Positions 45,705-57,480 of a DNA stretch of 64,000 nucleotides are shown in pieces. A program made the translations under genes and the position numbers. Source of the DNA: Hsuehochloa calcarea (Eukaryota; Streptophyta; Magnoliopsida; Poales; Poaceae); contig CM070615.1 in assembly GCA_036346395.1 (NCBI GenBank), positions 9,925,534-9,989,533 of the forward strand, read 5' to 3'. Within the stretch, counting starts at the first letter, position 1. Every line of letters begins with the position of its first letter. Under the pieces are notes generated by a model. It searched no databases, had not been told where the DNA came from, and worked only from the letters and a program-made list of their open reading frames with translations.

Positions 45705-48700
45705 ATGTCTTCTGCTCATTCTTCGTCATCGTCGACTCATGCGTCTGATGCGCCATCCTTTGGAATAACCAAGCGTGGTAGAAGAAGAGAAATATCGAAA
45801 AGGCCCACGTGCCGATTTACCATCATGGAGATCGATGAATATGGGACCCCTACCAATCTCTCCGAGCGTCGCATTTCGGAGAACGGTCAGAATAGTTTCA
45901 CGGGAACGGGTCAACATCACCTACAATTCGTGGAAAGAGTTTACCAAAGCTCACAAAGGTGAGCTACTAACGGATATTTTTCGATCGTTAGAGATCCCAG
46001 AACAACACCAGGACTCCATGCAACGACACGCGTTGCTACAGGTGTGCAAAGCATGGAAGAACTTCAAGAGCACACTTGTCAAGAACTATATGGAGAAGGA
46101 TCTAGCGTTCTTCCACAAGTATCTGTTCTTATAAGAGTACTGGGAAGAATTTGTGGCGAAGAAGATGACAAATGATTTTAGGAGTGAAAGTGCGGCGCAC
46201 AGGGCCCACCAAGCAAAAAACACGCACCCCCACAAACTTGGCGCTGCTAGGTATGCGGGTAAAATCCCACAATGGAGGGAACAGGATCGGCACGCAAACC
46301 TTTCGAATGCCTCCCCGCCATTTGCCGAGATCCCTGATGACCGCACCCAAAACTAGCTAAGAGCGAGGCTATCTACCCTAACTTCGGGGTCATCTCCTTT
46401 CCAAACCCCCACAAATGAGGAAGTGTACCAGCGCCTGGTAAGATATCGAACTACCTAGTTTGTAATTACTCCATAACTTCATAGGAAGTGAAATGACATG
46501 TCAGACTATTGTAGGAAATGCTGAGTGCACAATCTTCCCAAGGCTCATTCCAAGCAGTCAGGGAGAAAGATATACTCTCCACGGCCCTGGAAAACGATGA
46601 GCACCCGGGTCGTACGGGACGCTTTGGTCTTTATGTTCCATAGAAATATGGATTCCCAGCGGACTTCAAAGCGTACCGGAGTAGGAAGAGATAAAAATCC
46701 GAGCGCGGTGTAGGGCTATGAGAGGAGATTCGTGAATCCCTCAGAGATGAGATCACTGAATCCATCAGAGATGGGATCAATGATCGTGTCAGAGATGAGA
46801 CGGGATATTAGATGAAGAGCCTTGAGGAAAGGCTTAGGGAAAATCAGTTGCAAGCCCCTGCCCCTATTGTGCTTGCCAGCCCTCCAAACTTCCGAGTAGC
46901 TACGCGTCCAACCCTAGCCCTACCCCAAAAGGCGACGACATATTTCCTGTCGATGACATCCTAGTAATAATTATTATTTCTAGAATGCTCGATTCATTGA
47001 TAGACCTGTTGGAGTAGCTAATTCAGTATCGTTATGTAGATGGCTACGAAGTGCAAGCTCCACGTGAGATATGTCTCCGTTGCCCTAGATGCCGCTTGGG
47101 GCCAGGCGTATCCTTCCAGTGCCGAGGCTTTGGTGCACACTGTAAATCTAGCGCTGGGCTTCAAAAAAGTGAATATGGACGGTGTCATGCCAATTTGCGG
47201 TCGTCCTGCTGTAGATTCCCCCAAATGACGAGGTCATGACTCTAAGGTAAGCCATTGGAACATTCATCCAGTGGCCCAAGATAGACATCTACCTAGAGCT
47301 ACCTACTCCGGTGTCAACTTCACGGGAATGTCCTACAACGGTGTCAAGTCCATGGGAGCTACCTGCACCGAAGCTACCTGCAACGAAGCGGCAAGGACAG
47401 GGTGCATCAGATGCATCGACACCTCTTGCTCGATCGACTCTCGTGAAGTCAACCTATAAAAAGCGAGACAACAAGGGCAAATCGAAGATGGTCGAATTCT
47501 ATTCTGATATCCCCTTCCTTTCGTTGGCTAGGAAATTCGTGCTAGGCGAGCCGTTGACGAGACAGTAGAGCACGAACGTACCCTAGGATTTGCTTGCACG
47601 AGATTGCATCTACGGTACATGGAACAGGCCAACAAGATGGATGGACAACAATGCTCAGATGTCAACATCAAGTTCAAGAAGGATCATCTTAATCACATGG
47701 TTCAAGAGTGCATCTTCACGGTGACCTTTGATGACTTGTTCTTTATTTTTAATATCTACGCCCTCGATGCCTCACTCATGCGATGCTGGACACTGTAAGT
47801 GTGTACAATCACAGTCAACGTTTGTGTAATACCGATAAATGTTATATTTAACTACTTACTTTTGTATATATACATACATGATTTTTGAATAGGAATTAAG
47901 GAATTCACCAGTAGATTTCGTCGACCCATACTTGGTCTCCTTGCAAACCATCAAAGAGAATGCAAAATTCATCGAGGATTACATGATAGAGTCATTGCTG
48001 GCTCACCACGATAAGGAATTCATACTTTTGCCCTATAATTAGGAGTAAGTGCTGCACTAGTGGCTATACTTGTTGATTTGTACTTTATAAGCAAAAAAAA
48101 CTTAGATTTAATGACCATGGTGACATACCTATGTAGGTTTCACTGGATTCTAATTGTAATTATATCAAAACGGAACAGGGTAACATACCTAGATTCCCTA
48201 AAGAGGACCGCATACAACTTCACAATTGTTCGATAATTAATCGATAGGTAAACACATTTCATCCATAGATAACTCTATTGTAGTCTTTCCTTCCTTTGCA
48301 ATGGCTAAGCCTAACTTCTTGGAATCACGTAGGTTGTTCGTCGTGTACTATGCTAAAGGAGGGAACAACAAGGGAAGTATTCTGCGACATGATGTAAATT
48401 TCCTGGTATTTGCTAGTACACATTAATCCTATATAACACTTCTTAGTAATACCTCTAGAACTAACCAATTCTATTTTTGCAGTCCCATCAGCAGCCATTG
48501 GCCTGCAACATTTGATGATACTATGTTTGCCACAACATGGAACTACTCGTCGGTTCCGCGATCACCAATGATCCTCATATTTGTCAATCTTGTAATAATT
48601 ATTTCACACTTATCAATTTATATATGCACGAATTTAATCTTCCTAGCAACAGGTTGTGAGCATCGATACAACTGCATTGAAACAGGGCCAGCTCATAAAC

Positions 48701-48740
48701 ATTCTAGGACAATTTGCGTCATTCTTGAACCGTGAGGTCA
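45705..48740 (+). pseudogene. Second CACTA gene: plant-transposase-like N-terminus and Ulp1-type peptidase relic
   Basis: The ATG at 45705 begins MSSAHSSSSSTHASDAPSFG. From about 45920 to 46360 it resembles the plant transposase (Ptta/En/Spm) family (YNSWKEFTKAHKGELLTDIF, KAWKNFKSTLVKNYMEKD, then YWEEFVAKKMTNDFRSESA). A repeated EITESIRDGI-type helix follows near 46740-46800. Pieces of a C48/Ulp1 cysteine peptidase come next: FHWILIVI near 48138-48161 with the catalytic His, YLDSLKRT near 48187-48210 with the Asp, and HQQPLACNI then YYVC at 48486-48530. Two TGA codons (48513-48518) stand where C-G is expected, so the catalytic Cys is absent. Introns probably separate these parts (for example around 47800-47900), but I did not define them. 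Confidence 0.72.
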
Positions 48741-48789
48741 TAAATCCAAATGGGAAGTTCCATAATATAAATTGAACTTAATAGTACAT

Positions 48790-49261
48790 GTGCTTGTTTC
48801 TAAAATGAATGTGAATTGGATGTGCTTGTTTATGAAATGATAGTGAATTGGGTGTATACATGTACTTGTTATGTTATTTCAGCTTGTTTCAGAGGGCATG
48901 GCTAGCATTTCCTGAGGCTGGCCAATAAACAGAAATAGATTTAGCAATACAAAAGAATATCACAGACTGTTTCTTAGGACAAACCGTCTGTTATACATCA
49001 ACTCTCACAGATGGTTTCATCTACAAACTATCTGTGATACATCATCTATTACAGACAATTTAATCTACAAACTGTCTGTGATAGTTTACTGTCATAGACA
49101 GTTTTAGCTACACACTGTCTGTGATAGTCAACTATCAAAGACAGTTTTCGAACAGTCTACGATGACTTCATGTTCTTACTGACTCATAAACTCAGACGGC
49201 TCATGAAACCGCCTGCAATGACATTTTTGAAACGTCTGTAAAGACTTTTTCTATAGTAGTG
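48790..49261. repeat. Right subterminal repeats and TIR of the CACTA element
   Basis: The block begins like 44270-44690, then has six or more ACAGA(C/T)GGTTT and AACCGTCTGTGAT units in both directions, and ends with CTATAGTAGTG at 49251-49261. Confidence 0.85.
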
Positions 49262-49400
49262 CCTCAGTTGTGGGTTCCCTCCCGCCGGAGGTTTTTTCCC
49301 TGTCAGGGTATGTCTTTTTATTTTGTTTTGTTTTCTCCTGCTTTATCAATGCAAAAGGGCGGATCTCCTACCTTTTCATCCAAAAAAATACTTTGCAAAA
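49262..49400 (+). mobile_element. Possible LINE 3' tail
   Basis: A T-rich stretch followed by ATCAATGCAAAAGGGCGGAT, CTCCTACC and a short A run resembles the 3' end of plant LINEs, where a final GGCAGAGCTCCTGCC-like hairpin precedes the poly(A). No LINE coding sequence is visible and the CACTA element abuts it, so this is a weak call. Confidence 0.35.
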
Positions 49401-49921
49401 CTACGGAGCTGGCACGACTCACCTTCACCCTAAATCTGTCATATATCATGCGTTTAGCCTTGCGAAAGGCTCTCAGTTGTCTTACGAGGCAAACTAGTTA
49501 TGTTTAGCTGGTACGCCAATTATTACCAAAACAAAGGTCAACACTAGGGATCCATGTCAAGCCACTTATGTAAGATTGTGAACCAAACAAACCTTAATTT
49601 GAAGTCTCTGTCAAGAGGCCCAGAAAGAAACTTTTCAAATTGAGATTATTCCAAGGCTTAGGAAATGTTGTCAAGACATGCATGAAACATCAGTAGACAG
49701 CCCACGAAAATCTTTTCAAATTGATGTGATTCTAAGAAATAAAAAATGTTGCTGAGGTAATGCATGAAACAACCATTGGAGTTCCCCAAGGGTTGGAACT
49801 CCCATTCCATGCATGCTTAATGTATTCGAAGACTTAACCCTCAAGAGGGTTACATGGAACAAAAGGAAATGTAGATTTGCTTTTTTCTGAATAAATACTG
49901 ATTGTAATCAACAGTGGGCAT
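49401..49921. other. Unassigned DNA between CACTA and copia relic
   Basis: I see no gene or repeat. A GTGGGCATTGTTGAG stretch at its right edge resembles the polypurine tract and LTR start found at 58500-58520. Confidence 0.5.
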
Positions 49922-50172
49922 TGTTGAGTATAGGTAACTCATATCCTAACCTACTAAGACTTAGAGATATCTTATATAAGGATTCTTATCCTAATCATAT
50001 TAGGATTATGATTTCTACTTCCTTTTGGAGGAAAATTAGGAGGCACTATATAAAGCTATGAGGAGTGGTTATGGAGAACACAAGTCACAAAATAACTCAT
50101 CCAAAGCAAGAAGTGCACGAGAGGATTAGATGATGAGTTATTCTTTAACACTAAATTCTTGTATAGAGCAAG
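49922..50172 (+). repeat. Truncated left LTR of copia relic E
   Basis: About 250 bases with the TATA context CACTATATAAAG near 50043. It matches 58514-58765 and ends where the solo LTR begins. Confidence 0.7.
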
Positions 50173-51060
50173 TGCAATATCCCAAAAATGCTTAAATGCA
50201 AAAAATGCGAGATTTTTAAAACTTTTCATGTGTTATCTGTTGTCATGCTTTTTACACGCATCTTGAGATTTACTTGATCTACATTTGCTTCTCTCGCCGA
50301 CACAAGTGAACCCTAACTCACAAACCCTAGGACTGAAATGGTGCTCAAGGATTGGTTAGAGCTGTTTAGCAAAATACCAGGTTGTAGTCTATTCCCTCAG
50401 GAGAAATTTCTAAAAGCAAGTCCCCCTTCCTGTCTCCAACCCACCCCTAATCTCCCCCCCCCTCTTGCCCCACTGTCAGCCGATGTAAAGCCACAAGCCA
50501 CAGAGCCCCTTCGGCTGGTCGTGGCCGCCACCTTTCTCCCTCCCGGTGCACTGTTCCTTCGACCAGTTCTTCCGACTAATCCTCTGACCAATGGTCCAGC
50601 CGACACAGCGCAGTCGAGACCACACCCTGGTCGTGGCTGCCTATTCCCCCAACGCACCGTAGTCCCATCTGGGTGCGACCCTATGCACTATTCCTCAGAC
50701 CAATTGTCCGACTGACCCGGTGCAGTCGAAACCGCACACTGGTAGTGGCAGCCAGGACAGACCCCGCTCGAACGCCAGTTAAGTCGGTATGCCCAAAGCC
50801 ACTTGTCGTGGTCGTCTATGTGGGCCCAGGTCAGTGCGTCCTCTTCCCTATGGGCGTCAACACCTGTCGATTCCAGACGCCCTGATGTAACATGGTGTGT
50901 GCGCTGGCAACAACCATCGCTCAGCCATTAAGGCGTCATCGCTCAACCCGTCCCACCGCTGCACTGTGCTGATGACTCCGTCGATATCACCAACCACCCC
51001 GTGGTACGACGCAGCCCCAGATGCAGCGTATGCCCCTGATCAACCTCCACCCTCGACGCT

Positions 51061-51071
51061 TATAAATAGCC
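51061..51071 (+). promoter_or_regulatory. TATA box of the solo LTR
   Basis: TATAAATAGCC in CGACGCTTATAAATAGCCACC, about 890 bases into the LTR, a usual place for a gypsy LTR promoter. Confidence 0.65.
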
Positions 51072-51654
51072 ACCTCGAGCCCTCCTACTATCGTTCCACA
51101 CATGAGAGATAGTTCTTCCCTTCCTCCATTCTGCAAAGAGAGCTCGAGCTCTAGGTAAGGCTTGAGCGCTCGCTTCGGCCAGTGCCTCCATGGTGTCGCC
51201 AATAGCATTAGCGCCATCAGTGAAGCGTCTGCTTCTTGAACGCCTCAGCTCTTGTTCCCTGACTCAGAGGCGGCTCCCCTCATTGATTCCACTCTGTATT
51301 AGCAGGAGTTGCCGACCTCGTTCTTCCTCCCCTCCACCCAGAGTAGCCCCGGTAGTCAGATCGACCTCGACGACCATCACCGCCACTTGGAGCCTCTCCC
51401 GCCATCACAGACCTTCGTCACCAGGCCGTCGCCGGCTAACTCGCTTCTTCCACGCCCTACCGGTACGCTCCTAATAGCCTCTAGAGGCTCACTTTACTCT
51501 AGATGTGCGAAAGCATTGCCAGGACGATGAATACATTATAGACCCAGGATGTAATCGAACCCCCAAGTGGTCGAACCTCCTCCAACTTGGAGTGTAATCG
51601 AACCTCTCGAAAGTTGAACTCTTCCCAACTAAATAATGTGGTTGAACCTATATT

Positions 51655-52500
51655 TCTGACCAGATGGTCGAAACTCCCTCCGACCGGATGGTTGAAACTC
51701 TTTTCGAACAGATAGTGGAAACTCCCTTCGACCATACTGTCGAAGCATGTCCCCACCAGCCAGTTGAAATTTCTTTCGACCAGATAGTCGAAACCCCCTT
51801 CGACCAGATAGTTGAAACTCCCTTCGACCATGTAGTCGAAGCCCGTCCCCACCAGTCAGTCGAAACTTCTTTCGACCAGATAGTTGAAACCCCCCTCGAC
51901 CAGATAGTCAAAACTCCCTTCGACCATGTAGTCAAAGCCCGTCCCCACTAGTCAGTCGAAAACTCCTTTCTACCAGGTTGTCAAAACATCTTTGACCAGT
52001 CAGTCAAAAAATTCTTTTGACTAACTTGTCAAAACTTCTTCAATCAGTTAGTCGAAAACTCTTTCCGACCAGATTGTCGAAGCTTCTCCGACCATATAAT
52101 CGAAAAACCCTTTTTCGACTAATATTCGAAACTTCTTCGAATAATAGTCGAAACCCCTTCGACTAATAGTTGACACTTCCTCGACCAGTTAGTCAAAACC
52201 TCTTCGATCAGTTAGTCGTAGCCCCTTTTGACTAGATTGTCGAAACACACTCGACTAATGGTCAAAACATCTTCGACCAGACAACCGAAACTTCCTTCGA
52301 CCAGTTGGTCGAAACTCCTTCAACCAAATAGTAGAAACTTCTATGAACACCTAGTCGAAACTCTTTTGTCCAATAAGTCAAATCTGTGAGCAGTACTCGA
52401 ATCAGGAGTAGTACTCGAACCTATGAATAGTACTCAAAACCCTGTCTGACCAGTTAGATGAAACCCCTTCCGACTAGGTAGTCGAAAACGATGAACAGTA
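51655..52500. repeat. Minisatellite array 1: 24 bp unit, 96 bp higher-order period
   Basis: The basic unit is TTCGACCAGATAGTCGAAAC plus about four bases (24 bp). A variant, GTCCCCACCAGTCAG, recurs at 51749, 51845 and 51941, giving an exact 96-base higher-order period of four units. The array decays toward its right end, where units become ACCAGTTAGTCGAAAC with variable spacing. Open frames on both strands here only reflect a period divisible by three. Confidence 0.9.
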
Positions 52501-53109
52501 CCCGAAACATAAAGAAAAAGGGACACGATTGATTTCGGGAGCATCTGCTTCCCTTTTGTCTTTCCATTACCCTCTCAACAATTCCCCCCATGTTGAGTTT
52601 GGCTTGCATCTACGGGGATGTCGTTGCTTCATTGTTACCCTCAAAGTCGACTGCAGCCGCCGCCACGACCGATACTCTATCATCGGCTATCCTCGGCTCG
52701 ATTTCCCGAATGTCGAACAATCGTGCGCCTTCCTCGACCTCACCCAACCGCCAATTGAAGCACCCCACCACCCAGTCGACGCCTCCGCGGCAATCCCTAT
52801 GCGCCACTGATGGCCCATGAAGCCAACTCGCCTCTGATCTCCTCGGCTTCCACCAGTAGCTCCGGTCAGCTTCCCTTAATGCCGTTGAGCTCCTACGTGT
52901 GCTGCTTCCCTCCCCCTCCCACTCCGGCACCACCGCACCAATACCCTTCATGGCCAGCTACCACCAGCAGCCGCTTTTGGCCATCTCTGGCCATGCCACC
53001 ACCACCCACGGAACTGCCTCCTCGCTCGGTTCCGTATGGCCTACTCACGGCCGCTGTCGTCGCCTCCTTCGCTGGCGGTAAGGCCTAGCTGGGCCACCTT
53101 CGGCTGCGC

Positions 53110-54060
53110 CTCTACTATCTCCCAAGGATTTTCGACCACAAAGTTGGACCACTCAATTATCGACCACTGTGTTTTGACCACACAGTTTTGGCTACTCATT
53201 TTCGACACGGTGTTTCGACCACATAGTTTCGACCGTCGTGTTTCGACCACACAGTTGGACCACTCAGTTATCGACCACTGTGTTTCGACCACACAGTTTT
53301 GACAACTATATTTTGACCACACAGTTGGACCACACAATTATCAACCACTGTGTTTCGACTACACAGTTGGACTACTTAATTATCGACCACTGTGTTTCGA
53401 CTACACAGTTTTGGCCACTCATTTTCGACCACTGTGTTTCGACCACACAGTTTTGGCCACTCATTTTCGAACACTGTGTTTCGACCACACAGTTTCGACC
53501 GCTGTGTTTCGACCACACAATGGACCACTCAATTATCGACCACTGTGTTTCGACCACACAGTTTCGACCACACAGCTGGACCACACAATTATCGACCACT
53601 GTGTTTCGACCACACAGTTTTGGACACTCATTTTCGACCACTGTGTTTCGACCACATAGTTTTGACCGTTGTGTTTCGACCACACAGTTGGACCACTCAA
53701 TTATCGACCACTGTGTTTCGATCACATAGTTTTGGCTACTCATTTTCTACCACTGTGTTTCGACCACACAGTTTTGACCACTATGTCTCGATCACACAGT
53801 TTCGATCACTCACTTTCGACCACTATGTCTCGATCGCACAGTTTCAATCACTCATTTTCAACCCCCACAGTTTCGATCACTATGTCTCGATCACACAGTT
53901 TCAATCACTCATTTTTTACCACTGTATTTCGATCACACAGTTTTGACCACTGTGTCTCGATTACACAGTTTCGATCACTCACTTTGGACCACTGTGTCTC
54001 GATCACACAGTTTCGATCACTCATTTTTGACCATTGTATTTCGACCACACAGTTTCGACC
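53110..54060. repeat. Minisatellite array 2: about 42 bp unit
   Basis: The unit is TTTCGACCACTGTG / TTTCGACCACACAG / TTTTGGCCACTCA, three parts of about 14 bases. GGCCACTC recurs at 53413 and 53455, giving a 42-base period. The parts are shuffled in places (ATTATCGACCACTG units). The core TCGACCA is shared with arrays 1 and 3. Confidence 0.9.
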
Positions 54061-54560
54061 ACTGTGGTTTAACTACTCAGTTTCAACCCAATGGTCTACG
54101 GTTTCGACCATATGGTTTCCACCGTACCGGTCTAGGCCTTCGACCACATTGGTCTATGACTTCAACCAGATTACTTCGATCATAATGGTCTATGCCTTCG
54201 ACCATAATGGTATGTGGCTTCGACCAGGTTATTTTGACCATACTGGTCTGAGCCTTCGACCACATTGGTTTATGGATTCGACCAGATTTCTTCGACCATT
54301 CTAGTCTATGCCTTCGACCACAATGGTCCGTGGTATCGATCAGATTATTTCAACCATATTGATTTAGGACTTCGACCACATTGGTCTATAGTTTCAACCA
54401 GATTACTTGGACCATACTAGTCTATACCTCCGACCACATTAGTTTACGGCTTCGACCAGATTATTTCGACCATACTGGTTTATACCTTTGACCACCATGG
54501 TCTATGGCTTTGACCAGCTTACTTCGACCCTATTAGTCCATGCCTTCGACCACACTGGTC
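54061..54560. repeat. Minisatellite array 3: about 58 bp unit
   Basis: Units of CTTCGACCACATTGGTCTAT, GGCTTCGACCAGATTACTTC and GACCATACTGGTCTATGC repeat with a 58-base period (corresponding GACCA positions at 54236, 54294, 54352 and 54410). Four parts of 14-15 bases again share TCGACCA. Confidence 0.88.
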
Positions 54561-56764
54561 TAATACTTTTGTTCCAAGAATTTTCCTACTATAGAATTTT
54601 TGGAATGTTTGGGCCTTCACACATATGTGCCCAATTCCAACATAACCCTTTGTGATCTGAAAGCAGATCTGAGAATCATACCTAACCGGGTAAGCTCTCA
54701 TCCAAGTAACTATTTAAGAATGTTCTTTCAGACATTCTCCCCCTTTCTTTTGGATTCATCAACTTCTCTTGGTTATAATTCGTTTGAAGTATTACTTCAT
54801 CGACTCCAGATGAGTATGCTTCCCATCTGAAGTAATTCATCCTCTCAAGTTGGCGTTAGATGTGTTAGTTGCCATTCAAAGTATTGTAGTTTGTTTGAAT
54901 GTTTTTGGATTTATTGAATTTCTTTTAACTATTTTCAGTTGTTCTGGAGTTCAATCGTATTATGTGTAATTAGACTCTGAAGCCATAATGGAACAACAAC
55001 CCTAACAAGGACAAGATCCAGATCAAGACTGTCATAGCAATGAACAGGATTATTATCAGCATATTGAGCGTGATTATTATCGGGGCATTGCACAAGAGCA
55101 TGACCGAGATTATCAGAACATTGAGCAAGGTGAGTCAATACTTTGATCATATTGCACCCAATATTTGCAAATTATATTGATTTAAATTATGAAATTACAT
55201 TGCTATGATTTATACAACTATGTTGGTCTAGTTCATAGTTAATGCCTTAATGATAATTGAGTATAACTTCCAATCCTTGAATTTGGACACTACTGTTGTC
55301 ACCCTTGAACTAATGGTTTACATACTAGTTAGTAAGTTTGTACCTAAGTGTCATGCTTATCCTTACTTAGATACATGGTAGTGCAGGCATTAAAGTGCCC
55401 GACATCATCTGTCCAAATATGAAAAGCTGGATTTGGGCAGTCGAGGTTGGGAGCCTGGCTGGTATATTGGACTAAATGTTATTTTCAAAACCAACAAAAA
55501 CCTGAAAATCTCTACTCGACTTAGGCGAATGGAAAGAGTAGCTGGTGCTGGTGATGCACGTCGGTGGGGTATGTGGATGCACCACCCAAGTCAATTAAGG
55601 ATCGAATCTGGTGATAACCTCTCATGTAAAATAGTACAACCACAAGTCGGTAACACATACGACCTGGCTAACTAATTTGTTCGTCTCGGTGTGGCTTCGA
55701 TGTTGGTGGATGCGGGTGGATAGTCGGGGGAGAACGAAGCCACTGGAACTGCACGACACTAAAGGGAGACCTTCGGTGGGTGAGTGGAGGCCCTATGGAG
55801 GTGATACATAGCAGTGCGAAGTTGCAAAGAGGTTGAGCATTATAAAGGCCTTATGATAGTCAACCATTAGCCACACACCTACGGAAGTGTGTCAAGGCAG
55901 TATAGGTTGATTTATCTCTTGTGGGTAAAGTGTACAAACTCTACAGAGTAAGAAAACTATCTAGATGGTCGTGCTCACGGTCAAGAGAGGTGCTGAGAAC
56001 TTGCTTGATATAGCTTTCATTTTATAAAACCATTTGTGTGTGGGTGTGGAATGAAAAGCTGGGGTGGGACCCCATGGATTTGAGAAGGCCTGGTCGGGGA
56101 CCAGTGGTAATTACGGGTTAGCCTGAGCATTGAGTTGATGGAGCCACTCGATGGTATAGGAGATGGGATCTCCACTATTACTTTATAACAAAAACTCAGT
56201 TTATAAAACTTATGTTGTGTTGGTTCAAATGCCAAGTCTTAGGATTTGCTACTACTTAATCTATCTCAATAAATGGCTTTGTGCAAAATAAAAGAACCAA
56301 GAGCCTCCCCTTTGATTAGCCATGCATCTATAATAATTGCATCGTGTGTTGTCTCGTGAGTACGATTGTGTACTCATGCTCGCTATTTACATTCTTTTAA
56401 TTAGTACGCACCAAAGAAGACTATAGGGACATAATGGGTATTAATCAAGACTGAAGATCAAGAAAACCAAGGACTAGGTCGCGAGTCCGCAGTAGATTTG
56501 CCGGCGAGCATATCGTGAGGGTTCCACATGTTATACTTTGATTCTTCTTCCGCTGTTGTTCTTCGAAAGTATTTGGCCTATCTGGCCATTCTACAAGCCA
56601 AAAGTTGTAAGGTATATTTACGCTTTGTTTAATATTATGTAATAACTCTGCATTTTTGTGATATGTATTTGAACCAACAATGTAACTGTGTGTGCTATCT
56701 ACTGATCTAGAGAATAACACAGATATACACAGTAGGTCCCAAGTTCAAAATTTGGGGTCCGACA
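54561..56764. other. R/U5-like part of the solo LTR
   Basis: No supported gene. It contains ATGGTAGTGCAGGCATTAAA and CCCGACATCATCTGTCC near 55376-55420, which I associate from memory with the 3' half of Tekay/Del-type LTRs. It ends in GGGGTCCGACA. Confidence 0.55.
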
Positions 56765-56773
56765 GCAAGGATC

Positions 56774-57480
56774 GATGTCGATGCTGTGGAATCACGTAGA
56801 GAAATTTAACGGCAGAGGAAATTTTAGTGTGTGGCAATGTGTGGTGAAGGATGTCATTATCCAGCAAGAGTTAATCGATGGTGTTAAAGGGGACAAAGAG
56901 AAAAGATGACCGATGAAGACTGGAAGGGGATGAAGTAGAAGACTATCAGTACAATCCGTCTATGTCTCCGCAATGAGGTAAAGTATTTGGTGATTAAGGA
57001 GAATTCGCCGAAGAAATTATGAAATAACTTAGAATAATTGTATATGGCAAAGTCGCTGACAAACCGGCGGGTGCAAAAGCAGCAATTATTCAGGTTGTGC
57101 ATGGAGGAAGCACGTGGTTTGTTGGTTATCTCAATATATTTAACAAGCTTATCACACAACTGACTAGTGTGGATGAGAAAATTGAGGAGAACGACAAGGA
57201 TGTCATATTAGCGTCATCTCTACCACCATCATGGGGGCAATTGGTAATTAATATTCTCGTCGAGAACAGCACACTCAACTTCAATAAGGCAGTGACATAT
57301 CTATTGGAGGTAGAGTTCTTGAAGAAGTCATCGGATTCTTCATCCTCGAGTGACCAAGCATTGGCTGCCAAGTGTTGCAAGCAAAAGCAAAAGTCACAAG
57401 AAGAAGAAGGGAAAGAGCAAGGGCACACATGTATGCTATCTCTGTGACAAGGAATGTTATATGATACATGATTGTCCAAG
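56774..57480 (+). pseudogene. Copia gag, Tork/Tnt1-like, relic E
   Basis: It reads MSMLWNHVEKFNGRGNFSVW from about 56774, then VKDVIIQQELIDGVKGD, STIRLCLRNEVKYLV and SPKKLWNNLE-like remains. From 57097 to 57447 a frame of 116 codons covers VGYLNIFNKLITQLTSVDEK, VILASSLPPSWGQL and LEVEFLKKSSDSSSSSDQAL. The CCHC knuckle near 57440-57470 (CYLCDKECYMIHDC) is damaged. The order matches Tnt1-type gag. Stops near 56908 and 57023 and several shifts make it a relic. Confidence 0.85.

Larger units (their letters stand above)
40779..49261 (+). mobile_element. CACTA (En/Spm) transposon, 8.5 kb, degenerate
   Basis: The right end is CTATAGTAGTG, the inverted form of CACTACTATAG. The left end TATTACTATAAAAAA matches after two C-to-T changes at the CAC. 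Flanking triplets are TCT and CCT, a near-match 3 bp duplication. Subterminal blocks of ACAGACGGTTTT / ACCGTCTGTGAT palindromes lie at about 40850-40990, 44430-44690 and 48950-49250. Inside are a TNP2 transposase relic (41419-44229) and a second gene with an Ulp1-type peptidase relic (45705 to about 48740). Both genes are broken, so this copy is not autonomous. Confidence 0.88.
50173..56764 (+). repeat. Solo LTR of a Tekay/Del-like gypsy element, 6.6 kb, minisatellite-rich
   Basis: It starts TGCAATATCCC and ends GGGGTCCGACA and is flanked by GCAAG on both sides (50168-50172 and 56765-56769). The start resembles the LTRs at 37636 and 61858. A TATA box TATAAATAGCC is at 51061-51071, after about 890 bases of U3. 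Three minisatellite arrays follow (51655-52500, 53110-54060, 54060-54560). The last 2 kb look like R/U5 of such LTRs. No gag, pol, PBS or second LTR is found inside, so a solo LTR left by LTR-LTR recombination is the simplest reading. Confidence 0.8.

Noticed and set aside
51499..51951. Open frames of about 95-117 codons on both strands over the first solo LTR array
   Set aside because: They follow from a repeat period divisible by three with few stop codons. The predicted protein is a simple repeat and both strands are open, which is not expected of a gene.
53238..54304. Frames up to 211 codons rich in His, Thr, Phe and Asp over arrays 2 and 3
   Set aside because: They are repeat-derived (42 and 58 base units), overlap in several frames, and have no domain or codon signal.
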